A DNA stretch of 64,000 nt from Caldisphaera sp. (GCF_023256325.1 NZ_JAGDXI010000015.1:20305-84304); one strand, 5' to 3'. Counted from the first letter of the stretch, positions 1-10,745 are shown. The notes: generated by a model not told the origin, from the sequence alone. Numbers and translations are program-made.

Positions 1-78
<78 letters not shown>

Positions 79-171
79 TCCGCATATATTGCTATTTTAT
101 TTAGGATTAAAAACACTACTGTCAGTTTGAAAGAAGATATGGTTAAATATCCCTAACCAAAAAAGTTAGAT

Positions 172-621
172 TTATTGAGATTTCTTAGACCTGGCACAAG
201 CCCCTAGGCCTTTTGCAATATCGAGCAATATACCTAATCCTTGAGACACATCAGGATCTCCTAAGGCTCTCATTAATCCTAATAAACCTAATTTTCTTGG
301 CTTACTAACATCCACATTCCCTAACGCATTAAAGGCACAATTTGTTAAATCTTCAACAGCCATTTTTGCCTTTGCATATTGAGTTCCATCAACTTTTTCA
401 ATACCTCTGCCTAATGTTGCTAGTAAGCCTGCTAGTCTCATTAATACTGGATCATCCGCTACTGTCAAGAACGTATCATCAGATTTTTCAGCTAGATAAT
501 TTAAAAGACCTAGAAGACCGCTCTTTTTAAGAGCAGCAACAGAATTTAATAACTCTCCTAAAGTTTGAGCTTGAACTTCGGGTGAAACTTCCTCTACATT
601 TCCTTCTACCATCTTTCTCAC
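172..621 (-). CDS. DUF1641 family protein
   Basis: C-terminal LLGLMRALGDPDVSQGLGILLDIAKGLG is DUF1641-like; directly downstream of an SQR-like gene. Confidence 0.75.
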   Translation of the reverse strand: MRKMVEGNVEEVSPEVQAQTLGELLNSVAALKKSGLLGLLNYLAEKSDDTFLTVADDPVLMRLAGLLATLGRGIEKVDGTQYAKAKMAVEDLTNCAFNALGNVDVSKPRKLGLLGLMRALGDPDVSQGLGILLDIAKGLGACARSKKSQ

Positions 622-622
622 C

Positions 623-1813
623 TCAGAATTTTAAAGAGTCAATCCAACCTCCATAGAATCCTTGCTTCAATAACCTTCCAACAGTATATTTACCAACAAA
701 GTAACATTTTGGTACATACATCCCTTTTTGTTCATCAAATGGTACTTCGCAAGTTCCCATCCATCCTCTTTCTCCTGCGTATCCGACGCATGTAACTGGG
801 CTATAAGGCTGTGCGGGGGCGAATCCGGTTAAATCAGCTATTATATTACCTGATGCAGTAATTGCCATGGATTCAACAAATACTCCTGCTAAACCAATTC
901 CTATTGTTGGTAAACTATGTTCTCCAGCCATGTATACATCATCATATTGTGGATGCCTCATACTTCTAGGCATAGCTGGTGACCATCTTGGATCCTGCTT
1001 AAATACAAAGCCTTCACTATTTTCCAATGCTTTTGGTAATCTTGCAGGCGGAATCTTTACTAATAAATCATATTTAAATTCACCAGAACTTGTTACAACT
1101 GTTTTCTTTTGAACATCAACTTCTCTAAGTTTCGCATTTGGCACATATTCTACTCCAAACTCGTCCAAAGTTTCCTTTAAAAATCTTGATATTTCAGGCC
1201 CTAAACCTCCATTTGGAACTGGCATTATTGGAGCAGGTATTGGATCCAATAATGTAACTTTCGCTTTTCTACCCCTTTGCTTTGTGTATAAAGAAAGCAT
1301 CGGCGCGGCTTCGTATGGATAAATTCCGCATCTATAGGGGAATTCTGGAACTAGTAAAACAATATTAGAATTATCTTTAACTTGGCTTAATGCTTTTTTC
1401 ATCTCTAATGCTCCTTCTAATGTAAAGTTATGAACACCATCTTTATCTAATCCTGGATAGGCATTCCAACCTTGGTCTGTACCTAATGAAACCACTAGGT
1501 AATCATACTGATATTTGCCTTTAGCTCCGACAACAGTTCTATTAGCAGCATCTATTTTTTGAATTTCATCTACAGCTGTTTTAATGCCATATTTTTCCAT
1601 ATTCACAACAGGAGCCCTAGTATCTTCGGGCTCTCCATAACCGAAGGCTACATCAAAGAAGAGAGGAGGCATGTAATGAAAACCATCTTTGTTTACAACC
1701 AAAACCTCTGCATCTATATTTTTCTTTTTAATCTGTTCTTTTAGTCTTTTTGCTGAAATATAACCACCAATACCGCCACCTGCTATAACAATCTTTTTTG
1801 TCAAGCTAACCAC
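623..1813 (-). CDS. SQR-like NAD(P)/FAD-dependent oxidoreductase
   Basis: N-terminal Rossmann motif IVIAGGGIGGYISAKRL; Cys in FPYRCGIYPYEAAPM; late motif YMAGEHSLPTIGIGLAG. Confidence 0.8.
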   Translation of the reverse strand: MVSLTKKIVIAGGGIGGYISAKRLKEQIKKKNIDAEVLVVNKDGFHYMPPLFFDVAFGYGEPEDTRAPVVNMEKYGIKTAVDEIQKIDAANRTVVGAKGKYQYDYLVVSLGTDQGWNAYPGLDKDGVHNFTLEGALEMKKALSQVKDNSNIVLLVPEFPYRCGIYPYEAAPMLSLYTKQRGRKAKVTLLDPIPAPIMPVPNGGLGPEISRFLKETLDEFGVEYVPNAKLREVDVQKKTVVTSSGEFKYDLLVKIPPARLPKALENSEGFVFKQDPRWSPAMPRSMRHPQYDDVYMAGEHSLPTIGIGLAGVFVESMAITASGNIIADLTGFAPAQPYSPVTCVGYAGERGWMGTCEVPFDEQKGMYVPKCYFVGKYTVGRLLKQGFYGGWIDSLKF

Positions 1814-1907
1814 CTTTCCTTTTAAATTGTTAATACATCACTTTAAAAAGCCTTACTAATAAAAAATATTAAACGTTGAAAACAAATAAAAAATAAATAT
1901 TATAAAC

Positions 1908-2318
1908 TTATGAACCCAAGGCCTTTAATAAATTTAGCATAACATTTAATCCTTTTGAAACCTCTGGTTCTGATAATGTTGTGATCATCTTAGATATTGA
2001 CATTGGTTTGACTTTTTCTTCAGCCTTAATAGCTTTAAATGCATTACTTAATTTTTCAAGCATCTGTTTGTCTAAGGATTGTAATAAGCTTAACATTAAC
2101 TCAATTTTTTCTAAGTTTTCTTGTCTTGTTAGTTGCTCTATTAACTTAATTAGTTGAGGTAGCCTATCAATTATCAGAAAGGTCTCCTCACTCACAACTA
2201 ACTTAGATATCGCCTTTAAGAGTTCTTCATCTTTTAAAATATTATTTACCATTTCAACCAAATGAAGAAGCCTTTCGAGGCTTTCTGATTGGAGTTCTGC
2301 CTCATTTATTTCCTCCAT
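1908..2318 (-). CDS. DUF1641 family protein
   Basis: TTLSEPEVSKGLNVMLNLLKALGS C-terminus matches the DUF1641 pattern. Confidence 0.75.
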   Translation of the reverse strand: MEEINEAELQSESLERLLHLVEMVNNILKDEELLKAISKLVVSEETFLIIDRLPQLIKLIEQLTRQENLEKIELMLSLLQSLDKQMLEKLSNAFKAIKAEEKVKPMSISKMITTLSEPEVSKGLNVMLNLLKALGS

Positions 2319-2324
2319 ACCATA

Positions 2325-3521
2325 TCACCTAAACAACTTCCATAAAACCTCTGGTTGTGTATTTTCAAAATAAACATCAAATATAGGATCCCAGAATTCA
2401 GGATGTCTTATTATATCCCAATAAGCATCTGCAAACAATCTCTTCATTATAAAATTAATTGTATTAGCTGGAACCTTTGCTGCAGGATGATTATAATCGC
2501 TTATAACAAATGTTCCTTTTTCGAATCCTAATTCTGTTGGACAATTTGTTCTTCCTGTATTCCTAGCATCTAATCCTAAAACCCTTTTAGAAACAACTTT
2601 TGCTTGTAAATGAGCTGTAACTCCAGTCTTTGCATTAGCTGAAGTTGATGCATCTCCTATTGCAAATGCATCATCATATTTCAATATTTGATTTGTAAAC
2701 TTATCGGCATTTATAAAACCATCTTGGTTGATTGCGTCATCTGGTTTAATTTCAATTTTTGGTCCCTTGTGAACTGGGACTACAATAGCTGCATCGTAGC
2801 TTAATTCTTCTCCTTCTAGAGACGTTATCTTTTTATTTTCTGTATCAATTTTATCTGCTGTGAAGAAAGTCATTACATTAATGCCTCTTTCTTTTAGTAT
2901 AGGCTCTAGTACTTCATTAAACGTTTCTGCAGGATAAGCCCTAGGATATGGTACTGCTAATATCATATTAATATCATTTCTAACTCCTCTCAATCTAAAC
3001 ACTTCATCTGCTAACAAAATACCTTCATAAGGTGATGGCGGACATCTATGGTATGGATCTCCTACAGCTATTACAAATGTCCCTTTTTTCATATTACTAA
3101 CAACATCGAAAACCTTTGACGCATTTTGAGGTGTAGAATGAAAATCTCCATATTGCTCTACTAGCTTTTCATTTCCATCGATGCCTTTATGTTCTATTGT
3201 AACTCCTGGAGCAATTGCTACATAATCATAGTTCATAGTTTTATTATTGCTTAAAGTTACTATCCTGTCTTGTAAATCAACTTTTTTAACTCTATCTATA
3301 ACTAAATTTACACCCTTTACTAATAAAGAGCTTAATGATCTATATAAATTAGAATAATCATTTCTAAATGCTATTTGCAATAACTGAGGCCAATAATAGT
3401 GATATGGGCTATCATTTATAACGGTAACATCAAAATCTTTAACTAAAGAGTTAGCCAGAATAGCCCCTCCAGCCCCTCCCCCTACTATCAAAAATTTCTT
3501 TTTTTCTGCCATATTAATCAC
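2325..3521 (-). CDS. SQR-like FAD-dependent oxidoreductase
   Basis: FLIVGGGAGGAILANSL Rossmann motif; conserved Cys region DPYHRCPPSPYEG; FAIGDAS motif. Confidence 0.8.
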   Translation of the reverse strand: MINMAEKKKFLIVGGGAGGAILANSLVKDFDVTVINDSPYHYYWPQLLQIAFRNDYSNLYRSLSSLLVKGVNLVIDRVKKVDLQDRIVTLSNNKTMNYDYVAIAPGVTIEHKGIDGNEKLVEQYGDFHSTPQNASKVFDVVSNMKKGTFVIAVGDPYHRCPPSPYEGILLADEVFRLRGVRNDINMILAVPYPRAYPAETFNEVLEPILKERGINVMTFFTADKIDTENKKITSLEGEELSYDAAIVVPVHKGPKIEIKPDDAINQDGFINADKFTNQILKYDDAFAIGDASTSANAKTGVTAHLQAKVVSKRVLGLDARNTGRTNCPTELGFEKGTFVISDYNHPAAKVPANTINFIMKRLFADAYWDIIRHPEFWDPIFDVYFENTQPEVLWKLFR

Positions 3522-3532
3522 GCTTAAAAAAA

Positions 3533-3772
3533 TTATTTTTTAGCTGTAATTTTAATAATTGCTATAATTTTATCCTTTTCTTCCCTTAACTCGACTAATT
3601 CATTTTTCGTTCTCTCAATCCATGCTTTTATATCGCTCTTAAAACCAGGATCAGTAGCCCAAATTTCTAATACATCTCCATTTTTAGCATCTCTATAAGC
3701 TTTTGTTAAATTCGTGATAGGCCCAGGGCATGACAGACCTCTCGCGTCTACAACTTTTTTAGCTTCGCTCAT
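3533..3772 (-). CDS. tusA: TusA family sulfurtransferase (likely start at MSEAKK, shorter than the track ORF)
   Basis: VVDARGLSCPGPITNL is the TusA/SirA CPxP motif. Confidence 0.9.
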   Translation of the reverse strand: MSEAKKVVDARGLSCPGPITNLTKAYRDAKNGDVLEIWATDPGFKSDIKAWIERTKNELVELREEKDKIIAIIKITAKK

Positions 3773-3782
3773 ATTTCTCACC

Positions 3783-4187
3783 TTAAATAAACAATGTTTG
3801 ACCTCCTTCAGCTTGTTGTAAAAATGTTGCAACTCCAACAATATCATCAATCAATTCATTGAAATCTTCTTTCTTTAGCCCCATGACAGATGCCATTAAG
3901 CTGCACGCATATACTTTTGCCCCCATAGATTTAGCTTCTTTTACCATTTCTATCCATGAAGGTGCGTTGCTTTTCTTCATACCTTCCATTAGCATTGGAA
4001 CCATATTTTCAAATTCCTTCGGCCATACAGGATTTGATTGCTTTTTTGTGAATTTAGTTAATGCCCATCCTGTTACAAAAATTTGCACATCCATACCTAG
4101 GGCAGCTGCGCCCTGGGCTATAACCCCTACAGGAATTAATTTATCATCCGTACCCGAATAAACTATAATAGATAGCTTAGACAACAT
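3783..4187 (-). CDS. DsrE/DsrF (DsrE2-like) family protein
   Basis: IIVYSGTDDKLIPVGVIAQGAAALGMDVQIF...AKVYACSLMASVMGLKKEDF, with the Cys position typical of DsrE-like proteins. Confidence 0.8.
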   Translation of the reverse strand: MLSKLSIIVYSGTDDKLIPVGVIAQGAAALGMDVQIFVTGWALTKFTKKQSNPVWPKEFENMVPMLMEGMKKSNAPSWIEMVKEAKSMGAKVYACSLMASVMGLKKEDFNELIDDIVGVATFLQQAEGGQTLFI

Positions 4188-4359
4188 ACCACACCTCTCA
4201 CTTTAATATTTCCTTTGTAGAGAATCTTATATTTTAACATATACACTATCTATACAATAAAAATAGTATAATTTATATACTAGTCTCTATAAAGAAAATC
4301 AAAAACTATTTTAAATATAATATAAATTTAAATTCCCTAGAAAACAAAATTCATATTAG

Positions 4360-4806
4360 GTGCTGAATAGAGTTATGGAGCAATTCCCACTTGTTTATGT
4401 AGATCAGGTAATAGGTCTTGTAAAATATTTAAATTCGATAGGTGGTAGGGTAGACTCTTCTAGATTAGATGAAATGCTAGACGTGGACTTAGATATCTTG
4501 CCTCATGTAATTAAAGCAGCTGAGATGTTAGGCCTTATAAAACAGGAAAACGGAGATCTAGTATTAACTGAAGTAGGTAAAAAAATGGAGGATATGGAAA
4601 ACAAAGATTTAAGAATTATTTTGAAAAAGATAAATAAAAATATAGAACCATTTAAAGATATAATAGCTGAAGTTAAAAAGAATAAAATAACTCTAGAGCA
4701 ATTAAATAAAATTTTAGAAAAAAATGGTTATACTAATTTAGACGTTGCACTACCTGTAATAACGCAATGGTTGGCATTAATAGGAATAAGTGTCGTTTCA
4801 GATTGA
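4360..4806 (+). CDS. stand-alone AAA-associated C-terminal domain protein (winged-helix-like)
   Basis: LVYVDQVIGLVKYLNSIGGRVDSSRLDEMLDVDLDILPHVIKAAEMLGLI resembles the AAA_assoc_C domain. Confidence 0.6.
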   Translation: MLNRVMEQFPLVYVDQVIGLVKYLNSIGGRVDSSRLDEMLDVDLDILPHVIKAAEMLGLIKQENGDLVLTEVGKKMEDMENKDLRIILKKINKNIEPFKDIIAEVKKNKITLEQLNKILEKNGYTNLDVALPVITQWLALIGISVVSD

Positions 4807-4992
4807 ATTTTTTAATAATTATGATTTTAACTTTATTTAAGCTTATTACCTCTGCCATAAAAAGTTCTATTTAGAACTCTAATCTATAATAATCTCAATG
4901 ATCAAATATAATAAATTTAATAATAAGAAATAATTGAATTATAGTTGTTGTTTTTAGCACAAGATCTGTTTACTTTAAAGTGTTTTATATTT

Positions 4993-5352
4993 TTATATTA
5001 AATCCTTTTCTTGAGCTTCTTGTAACTTATCTGGAGCTATTACCATAACCATTTTATTTACCATCAACTCAACGATTTTTTTAATGCCTCTTTGACCAGG
5101 TGAATATTTTGACCTGACAATATCAACTTCTTCCAATCTCCTTATTTGGCTGCTTACATTAGCCTTGCTTTGGTTTACTAAATTTGCCAAATCTTCTAAG
5201 TCAGCAGGCCCTTTTTGCAGTATTGCTAATATTTTTGCTCTAGTATCGCTTGCCAATGCCGACGAAACCTTAGCGATTGCTTTGGGTCCAATTACATACA
5301 ATACCTTATCCCTTTCATAAATACCTTCCTTAGCAGGCACACTTTCTGTCAT
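4993..5352 (-). CDS. ArsR-like winged-helix transcriptional regulator
   Basis: SALASDTRAKILAILQKGPADLEDLANLVNQSKANVSSQIRRLEEVDIV. Confidence 0.8.
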   Translation of the reverse strand: MTESVPAKEGIYERDKVLYVIGPKAIAKVSSALASDTRAKILAILQKGPADLEDLANLVNQSKANVSSQIRRLEEVDIVRSKYSPGQRGIKKIVELMVNKMVMVIAPDKLQEAQEKDLI

Positions 5353-5643
5353 ATCATTTCACTCTCTGCTTCTAACTATCTCAGCGTTTAATATCTATGC
5401 AATACAGGGTTAATATTTTTTTGTATCCAATATAGTTATTAAAGTATTAATTTTATTATTTAAAAAACAGCTAATCTTTCATTTACAAATATATTTGTAA
5501 CATATTCCCACTTTAGTAAAAAATAAAATACATTCTATAATAAATTATAAAAATTTTAAATGCTGTATAAAAGCATTAAATACAGAAGAAATAATTACAG
5601 TGATAAAAAATTGGGGATATCATTAAAGGAGAAATACTACAAC

Positions 5644-6513
5644 ATGGATACAAATGATTTCAAAGTTTTAAGTTTAATTGAAAGGCTAATGAAAAAGTAC
5701 GGTTTTGTTCCTTTAGAATTAATTGAGAAGGCGTCTAAATTACCGTCGAGTTCCATTAAGCGCACGATACAAAAACTGCTTGACTTTCATCTAATAGTTT
5801 CTGAAACTTCCCCTTTTTATGGTTACCAATTAACTTTTGATGGATTAGACATGCTATCTGTAAGATTCTATTTTAATAAAAATATTATTTCGGATTTAGG
5901 GCATAAAATAAATACTGGTAAAGAAAGTGATATTTATATTGCTCAATTAGTTTCTGGAAAGGAATCGGTTATTAAATTTCATAGAGAAGGAAGAACATCA
6001 TTTAAAGCAATAAAAAGAAAAAGAGAATTTGATTTCAAGAAATGGATATCATGGATAGACTTATCAAAAAAAGTTGCTTTAAGAGAATTTAAAATTTTAA
6101 ATGAACTATGGAAAAATGGAGCTAACGTGCCAGAGCCTATTTATAACAACAGAAATTCTTTCATTATGGAAAAAATTGATGGGATAGAGCTATATAAACT
6201 TAAGTATTTAGATAAGGAAATAGCTAAAATTATATTAAATGATATAATAATAACATTAAGGATTGCCTATACGAAAATAGGTATAATACATGGAGATCTA
6301 AGCCCATATAATATAATAGTTAGTAATAATGAAAAGCCAAGAGGTTTTATAATAGATTGGCCGCAATATATAAGAATAAAGAACAAAAATTCAGATATAG
6401 TTTTAAAAAAAGAACTTGAATATTTAGCCTTTTATTTGCATAAAAAATCTGGAGTAGAGGTAAAAGTAGAAGAGCTAATAAATAATATTAAGGGGGGAAT
6501 TGATGGAAGATAA
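5644..6513 (+). CDS. rio2: RIO2-type atypical serine/threonine kinase (start likely at MDTNDF; track ORF begins 5560)
   Basis: N-terminal winged helix, GKESDIYIA loop, IIHGDLSPYNIIV catalytic loop, FIIDWPQY metal-binding loop. Confidence 0.85.
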   Translation: MDTNDFKVLSLIERLMKKYGFVPLELIEKASKLPSSSIKRTIQKLLDFHLIVSETSPFYGYQLTFDGLDMLSVRFYFNKNIISDLGHKINTGKESDIYIAQLVSGKESVIKFHREGRTSFKAIKRKREFDFKKWISWIDLSKKVALREFKILNELWKNGANVPEPIYNNRNSFIMEKIDGIELYKLKYLDKEIAKIILNDIIITLRIAYTKIGIIHGDLSPYNIIVSNNEKPRGFIIDWPQYIRIKNKNSDIVLKKELEYLAFYLHKKSGVEVKVEELINNIKGGIDGR

Positions 6514-8476
6514 AAAAGAATTTTTTATTGGCATTGATATAGAAAGTGGAAGCCCCCTCTCTAAAGAAAATCATAAATTTACTGCCATTATATTAGACAA
6601 AGATTTAAAAATGATTAACAAAATTAATGGAGTCTCTTTGTCTTCTCTAATTAGGCTTGCATGGGAATGGAGACCTAAATTAATTGCAACAGATAACATA
6701 TTTGAGATAGTTCCTGACGAAAAATCTTTGTCTAAATTTCTCTCTCTTCTTCCCCCTAATACTCAGCTAATCCAAGTAACAATAAATGAAGGCAAATTTG
6801 TTGAATTAAAAGATGTAGCAAAACAATTAAATTTAGAGATAGACCAAGCAAAGCTTTCACCAAGCAAAACAGCTTACTTAGCAGCAGTAATTGCAGCTAA
6901 AGGTAAAGGAGTAAAAATTGGTTTTAGCAATGAAAAAACACAAGTTATAGTATCTAAAGGTAGGTGGTCAAAAAGCGGTGGTATGAGCCAAGGTAGATAT
7001 CAAAGAAGAATAAGGGCATCTGTAAATATTGCTGCTAATAAAATTAAAGAATCTCTTGAAAAAGCAGGTATTGATTATGATATGTTTGTAAGAAAGGGAG
7101 AAGGTGGTATAGATTCTGCAGTTTTTACTGTGTATGCCCCAAGAGAGAAATTATTTGGTATAGTTAAACCTCATAAAGGAATAGATTACAGTATATCAAT
7201 TAAATCTGTTTATGATGGAAAAATCTTGTTTGGAAACAATACTGAAAAACCTGATAAACCAATAATAGTGGGTATTGATCCAGGTATTACTGCAGGAATA
7301 GCAATTATAGATCTAAATGGAAATATATTATATCTAGGAAGCAAGAAAGAAATGGATAGAGGAGATATAATATCTCTTATTTACTCCTATGGAAGACCTA
7401 TTTTGTTAGCCGTTGATGTTGATATAATACCTGACATGGTTAAAAAACTTGCTGGCCAGATAAATGCTGAAATTTATGTCCCTCCTGAAGACATGCTCGT
7501 TGTAGATAAAAGCAACCTTGCATTAAAAGCAACGGGCGGAGATAATCCTGATACAACACATGAAAGAGATGCCTTAGCAGCCGCCTATAAGGCTTACCTT
7601 AATTATAAATCAAAGTTATCACAAGTAGAATCTTATGTAGAAAAAATAGACATAGACCTTGATGTAGAAAAAATAAAAGCAGATGTGATAAAAGGTATAA
7701 CCATAGCTGAAGCTATAGAAAAACAAATCAATGAGATGCTGAACTTAAATGAAAACTACAAAGAGCAAATCAATAACAATTGCAACAATGATAATCAAAG
7801 TTTTAACGAATTAATTTACAAAATACAAAAATTAGAAGCAGAAAAAATTGTACTCGAAAATAAGCTCAATGAAATGAAAAAATCGCTTTCTATAGCTGAA
7901 AATGAAGTTAGAATTGCTAAACAAAACTTAAAAGCAGAGCTACTAAAAGATGAAGAAATAAAGAAGCTTAAAGGAGATGTTACTAGACTTAATTCACTTA
8001 TTAATGAAATTGAAATGAACTTAAACGTTGCAAATGAAAAAAACAATATATTTAAAAGCGTTTTAATAAAAATATTAAACAATGAGCTAATAATTTTAAA
8101 AAGATTACAATCTTTAAAAATAAACAATATTAAAAAAATTGAAGAAATTTATGGAAAAATAAAAGAAGGAGATGTTATATTAGTTGAAGATCAAGGATCA
8201 TTTGAAAACGAAGCATTAAATTATATAGAAAAAAGCAAAGTCTATGGGGTTTTATTAAATAGAGATGATACTACTCTTTCAGAACTCTTAACAAAAAAAG
8301 GAATTGTTGTTTTAAATAAAACCAAATATAATATTTTCGATATAGATATTTTCACTTTTGGTCCATCAACAATATTAAGTGATATAAAAAGAAAAGGAAA
8401 GGAAATCAGAAAAACTAATGAGGATAACATCAATTTGAAAAATATAATAGAGCAATATAGAAAAAATAAATTTTAA
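6503..8476 (+). CDS. DUF460 protein, RNase H/RuvC-like fold plus coiled coil
   Basis: Two acidic motifs, IGIDIESGSP and VGIDPGITAGIAIIDLNG, THERDALAAAYKAY, then a long coiled coil. Confidence 0.75.
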   Translation: MEDKKEFFIGIDIESGSPLSKENHKFTAIILDKDLKMINKINGVSLSSLIRLAWEWRPKLIATDNIFEIVPDEKSLSKFLSLLPPNTQLIQVTINEGKFVELKDVAKQLNLEIDQAKLSPSKTAYLAAVIAAKGKGVKIGFSNEKTQVIVSKGRWSKSGGMSQGRYQRRIRASVNIAANKIKESLEKAGIDYDMFVRKGEGGIDSAVFTVYAPREKLFGIVKPHKGIDYSISIKSVYDGKILFGNNTEKPDKPIIVGIDPGITAGIAIIDLNGNILYLGSKKEMDRGDIISLIYSYGRPILLAVDVDIIPDMVKKLAGQINAEIYVPPEDMLVVDKSNLALKATGGDNPDTTHERDALAAAYKAYLNYKSKLSQVESYVEKIDIDLDVEKIKADVIKGITIAEAIEKQINEMLNLNENYKEQINNNCNNDNQSFNELIYKIQKLEAEKIVLENKLNEMKKSLSIAENEVRIAKQNLKAELLKDEEIKKLKGDVTRLNSLINEIEMNLNVANEKNNIFKSVLIKILNNELIILKRLQSLKINNIKKIEEIYGKIKEGDVILVEDQGSFENEALNYIEKSKVYGVLLNRDDTTLSELLTKKGIVVLNKTKYNIFDIDIFTFGPSTILSDIKRKGKEIRKTNEDNINLKNIIEQYRKNKF

Positions 8477-8477
8477 A

Positions 8478-9707
8478 CTAGTATAGAGATGCTTCTCCTT
8501 TAAGTATTCTCATCGTTAGCGAAGGTAAATTCTCAAGATATTCCTCAACAATACTGTTTATCTCTTCTTTCATATTAGATGTTACCTTTGAATTATTTTC
8601 AGGTATTACAGCGACATCTGCTATCAAAGGATCATTTATTGGCCTTCCGATTTGGCCTAATAATCTCACTGTTACTTCCTTTACACCATTAACTTTAGAA
8701 TATATTTGTTCAGCTATTTCTTTTGATGCAACATTATAAATTTTACCTATATGAGTAACTGGGTTTTTACCAGCCGTTGCCTCAAGACTCATTGGTCTCA
8801 TTGGAGTTATCAAACCATTAACCCTATTTCCTCTACCTGTTGCACCGTCATCTCCATGTTCTGCACTTGTACCTGTTACTGTAAGATAAAATACTCCTTC
8901 GTCAGGCAAATCTCCATTATTTATATATACCCTTACATTATAATTTGATGCTAATCTTGATGAGATATCTAATACTTTTTCCTTGATTTCTTCCTTAATT
9001 TGTAAATACTCACTAGGATTAGTTACAAACCTTGATACTATCGCATTTGCAATTGTTATATCTATATTATTTCCATTCCTTAAACCCATTACCTTAACAT
9101 CTTCTCCTGATGCAGGAACTTTGCTCTTAAATTCTTTACTGTTCAAAGCTCTCTCAGTCTCATAAACTAATTTTTCAAGTGTAGTCATAGGAGCAAAACC
9201 AGCTCCAAAACTTGTATCGTTAGATCTATGAGATTGAGACTTTGAATCATATATACCTCTTAAATCTGCGCTTCCTTTTCCTATTTTATAATCAACTATA
9301 ACATGTTGTTCTGTGTCTAAAAACCTTAAATTGTTTGAAATCCAATCTTTAACAGCTTTAACTACAATCCTTCCCAGAGGAATCTCTTCAACTCCTTCCG
9401 AGGTTTTAACTTCAGTTGTTGCCCTGCCCGAAACTATTATGTATATAGGCTGAAGTACTTCTCCTCCGCCCCACTTTGGCATTGCCTGACCTCCAACTAG
9501 TAAAACCTTATCTAAATTATGATGCATTATAACCCCAAATCTTTGTAAGTAATAAAGGCTCAGCTGTCTACTAGCTTCTTCAGATACAGCATCACTTATA
9601 TAATCCGGATGGCCAAGGCCCTTCCTTTCAACAAGTTCAATCTGATTATCCTGAACAGAAGCGTTTACCAATTCCCTTATTACTACATTTTTCACCATTC
9701 TTCGCAC
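8478..9707 (-). CDS. mat: archaeal-type S-adenosylmethionine synthetase
   Basis: [67 protein letters not shown]. Confidence 0.95.
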   Translation of the reverse strand: MRRMVKNVVIRELVNASVQDNQIELVERKGLGHPDYISDAVSEEASRQLSLYYLQRFGVIMHHNLDKVLLVGGQAMPKWGGGEVLQPIYIIVSGRATTEVKTSEGVEEIPLGRIVVKAVKDWISNNLRFLDTEQHVIVDYKIGKGSADLRGIYDSKSQSHRSNDTSFGAGFAPMTTLEKLVYETERALNSKEFKSKVPASGEDVKVMGLRNGNNIDITIANAIVSRFVTNPSEYLQIKEEIKEKVLDISSRLASNYNVRVYINNGDLPDEGVFYLTVTGTSAEHGDDGATGRGNRVNGLITPMRPMSLEATAGKNPVTHIGKIYNVASKEIAEQIYSKVNGVKEVTVRLLGQIGRPINDPLIADVAVIPENNSKVTSNMKEEINSIVEEYLENLPSLTMRILKGEASLY

Positions 9708-9908
9708 CTTTTAAATAGTCTCTGCTCTTTTAAAATATAATACAAAGTTTTAAATTATTTTGCCCATACTTATTTATTATATAAATTACAAAATATTTTT
9801 ATTTCTTAATTAATTGTGTTATTAAGTTTATCGTATAACCTACTTTAGAGTTAATTGAAAAAAATCTAAAGATAAACATAAATACTTGATCATTTATAAT
9901 ATAAATGG

Positions 9909-10745
9909 GTGAGAAACCTGCAGAAATCCTTTTTGTATGAAATAGGTAACACAAAAATTATTTCCTTAATTGACAAGTCCAGACCCATTGGATATAGTGA
10001 TGACTCTGTAGCAACTTTAAGAAAAATTATAAGAACTACAGGAGCTAGAGCATTACCTATAATAGACAAGAATACCGGGAATTTCATAGGCATTATAGAT
10101 AGAGGAGATATATTAATAGTATCTTCTACAAAAACCAATGCAATAGCTAGTTCTATAGTTAAAGAATTACCAATAGAATTAAACCCAGATATTAAAATAA
10201 TAGATGCTTTAGAGCTCATGTTTAAATATGATAAATGGGAACTTCCAATAATTGAGAATAAAAAATATATTGGATTATTCAGTATTTCAGATATAGTAAG
10301 ATTTTTATTTAATAATGCAAAGGATTATTTAAAAAGTCTTAAAGCAGAAGACTACATGACCAAGGATCCAATAGTCGTAAGCCCTGATGATCCAATATCT
10401 AAAATTTGGAAAAAGATGGTAGAATTAAAATACGCAGGTCTTCCAGTTGCAAATGAAAAACAGAAACTGGTTGGAATTATAACTCAGTTTGATTTAATTA
10501 AAAAGGGTTATACTAGAGTTCATTTTGAAAGTGAATCTGGAATAGTTAAAACCACAAAGGTTAAAGATGCTATGACCTATACTGTTATTTACGGATATCC
10601 GTGGTCTACCCTTTATGAAATTTCCATACCAATGGTCAAAAAAGATTATGGCAGGATACCAATAGTATCTAGCGAAAACGATAAAAAAGTTATCGGTATA
10701 ATTGATAGAGAAGATTTAGCAAAGATAATAATTAGAGGTGATTGA
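9909..10745 (+). CDS. CBS-domain protein (multiple CBS repeats)
   Basis: Repeated ALPIIDKNTGNFIGIIDRGDIL / LPVANEKQKLVGIITQFDLI type motifs; GTG start. Confidence 0.9.
   Translation: MRNLQKSFLYEIGNTKIISLIDKSRPIGYSDDSVATLRKIIRTTGARALPIIDKNTGNFIGIIDRGDILIVSSTKTNAIASSIVKELPIELNPDIKIIDALELMFKYDKWELPIIENKKYIGLFSISDIVRFLFNNAKDYLKSLKAEDYMTKDPIVVSPDDPISKIWKKMVELKYAGLPVANEKQKLVGIITQFDLIKKGYTRVHFESESGIVKTTKVKDAMTYTVIYGYPWSTLYEISIPMVKKDYGRIPIVSSENDKKVIGIIDREDLAKIIIRGD

Noticed and set aside
4840-4885. Short dyad AGTTCTATTTAGAACT
   Set aside because: Six-bp arms in very AT-rich DNA between two gene ends/starts; chance or weak terminator
7816-8127. Antisense ORF in the DUF460 coiled coil
   Set aside because: Low-complexity Phe/Ser/Ile translation is the mirror of a Lys/Glu-rich coding strand
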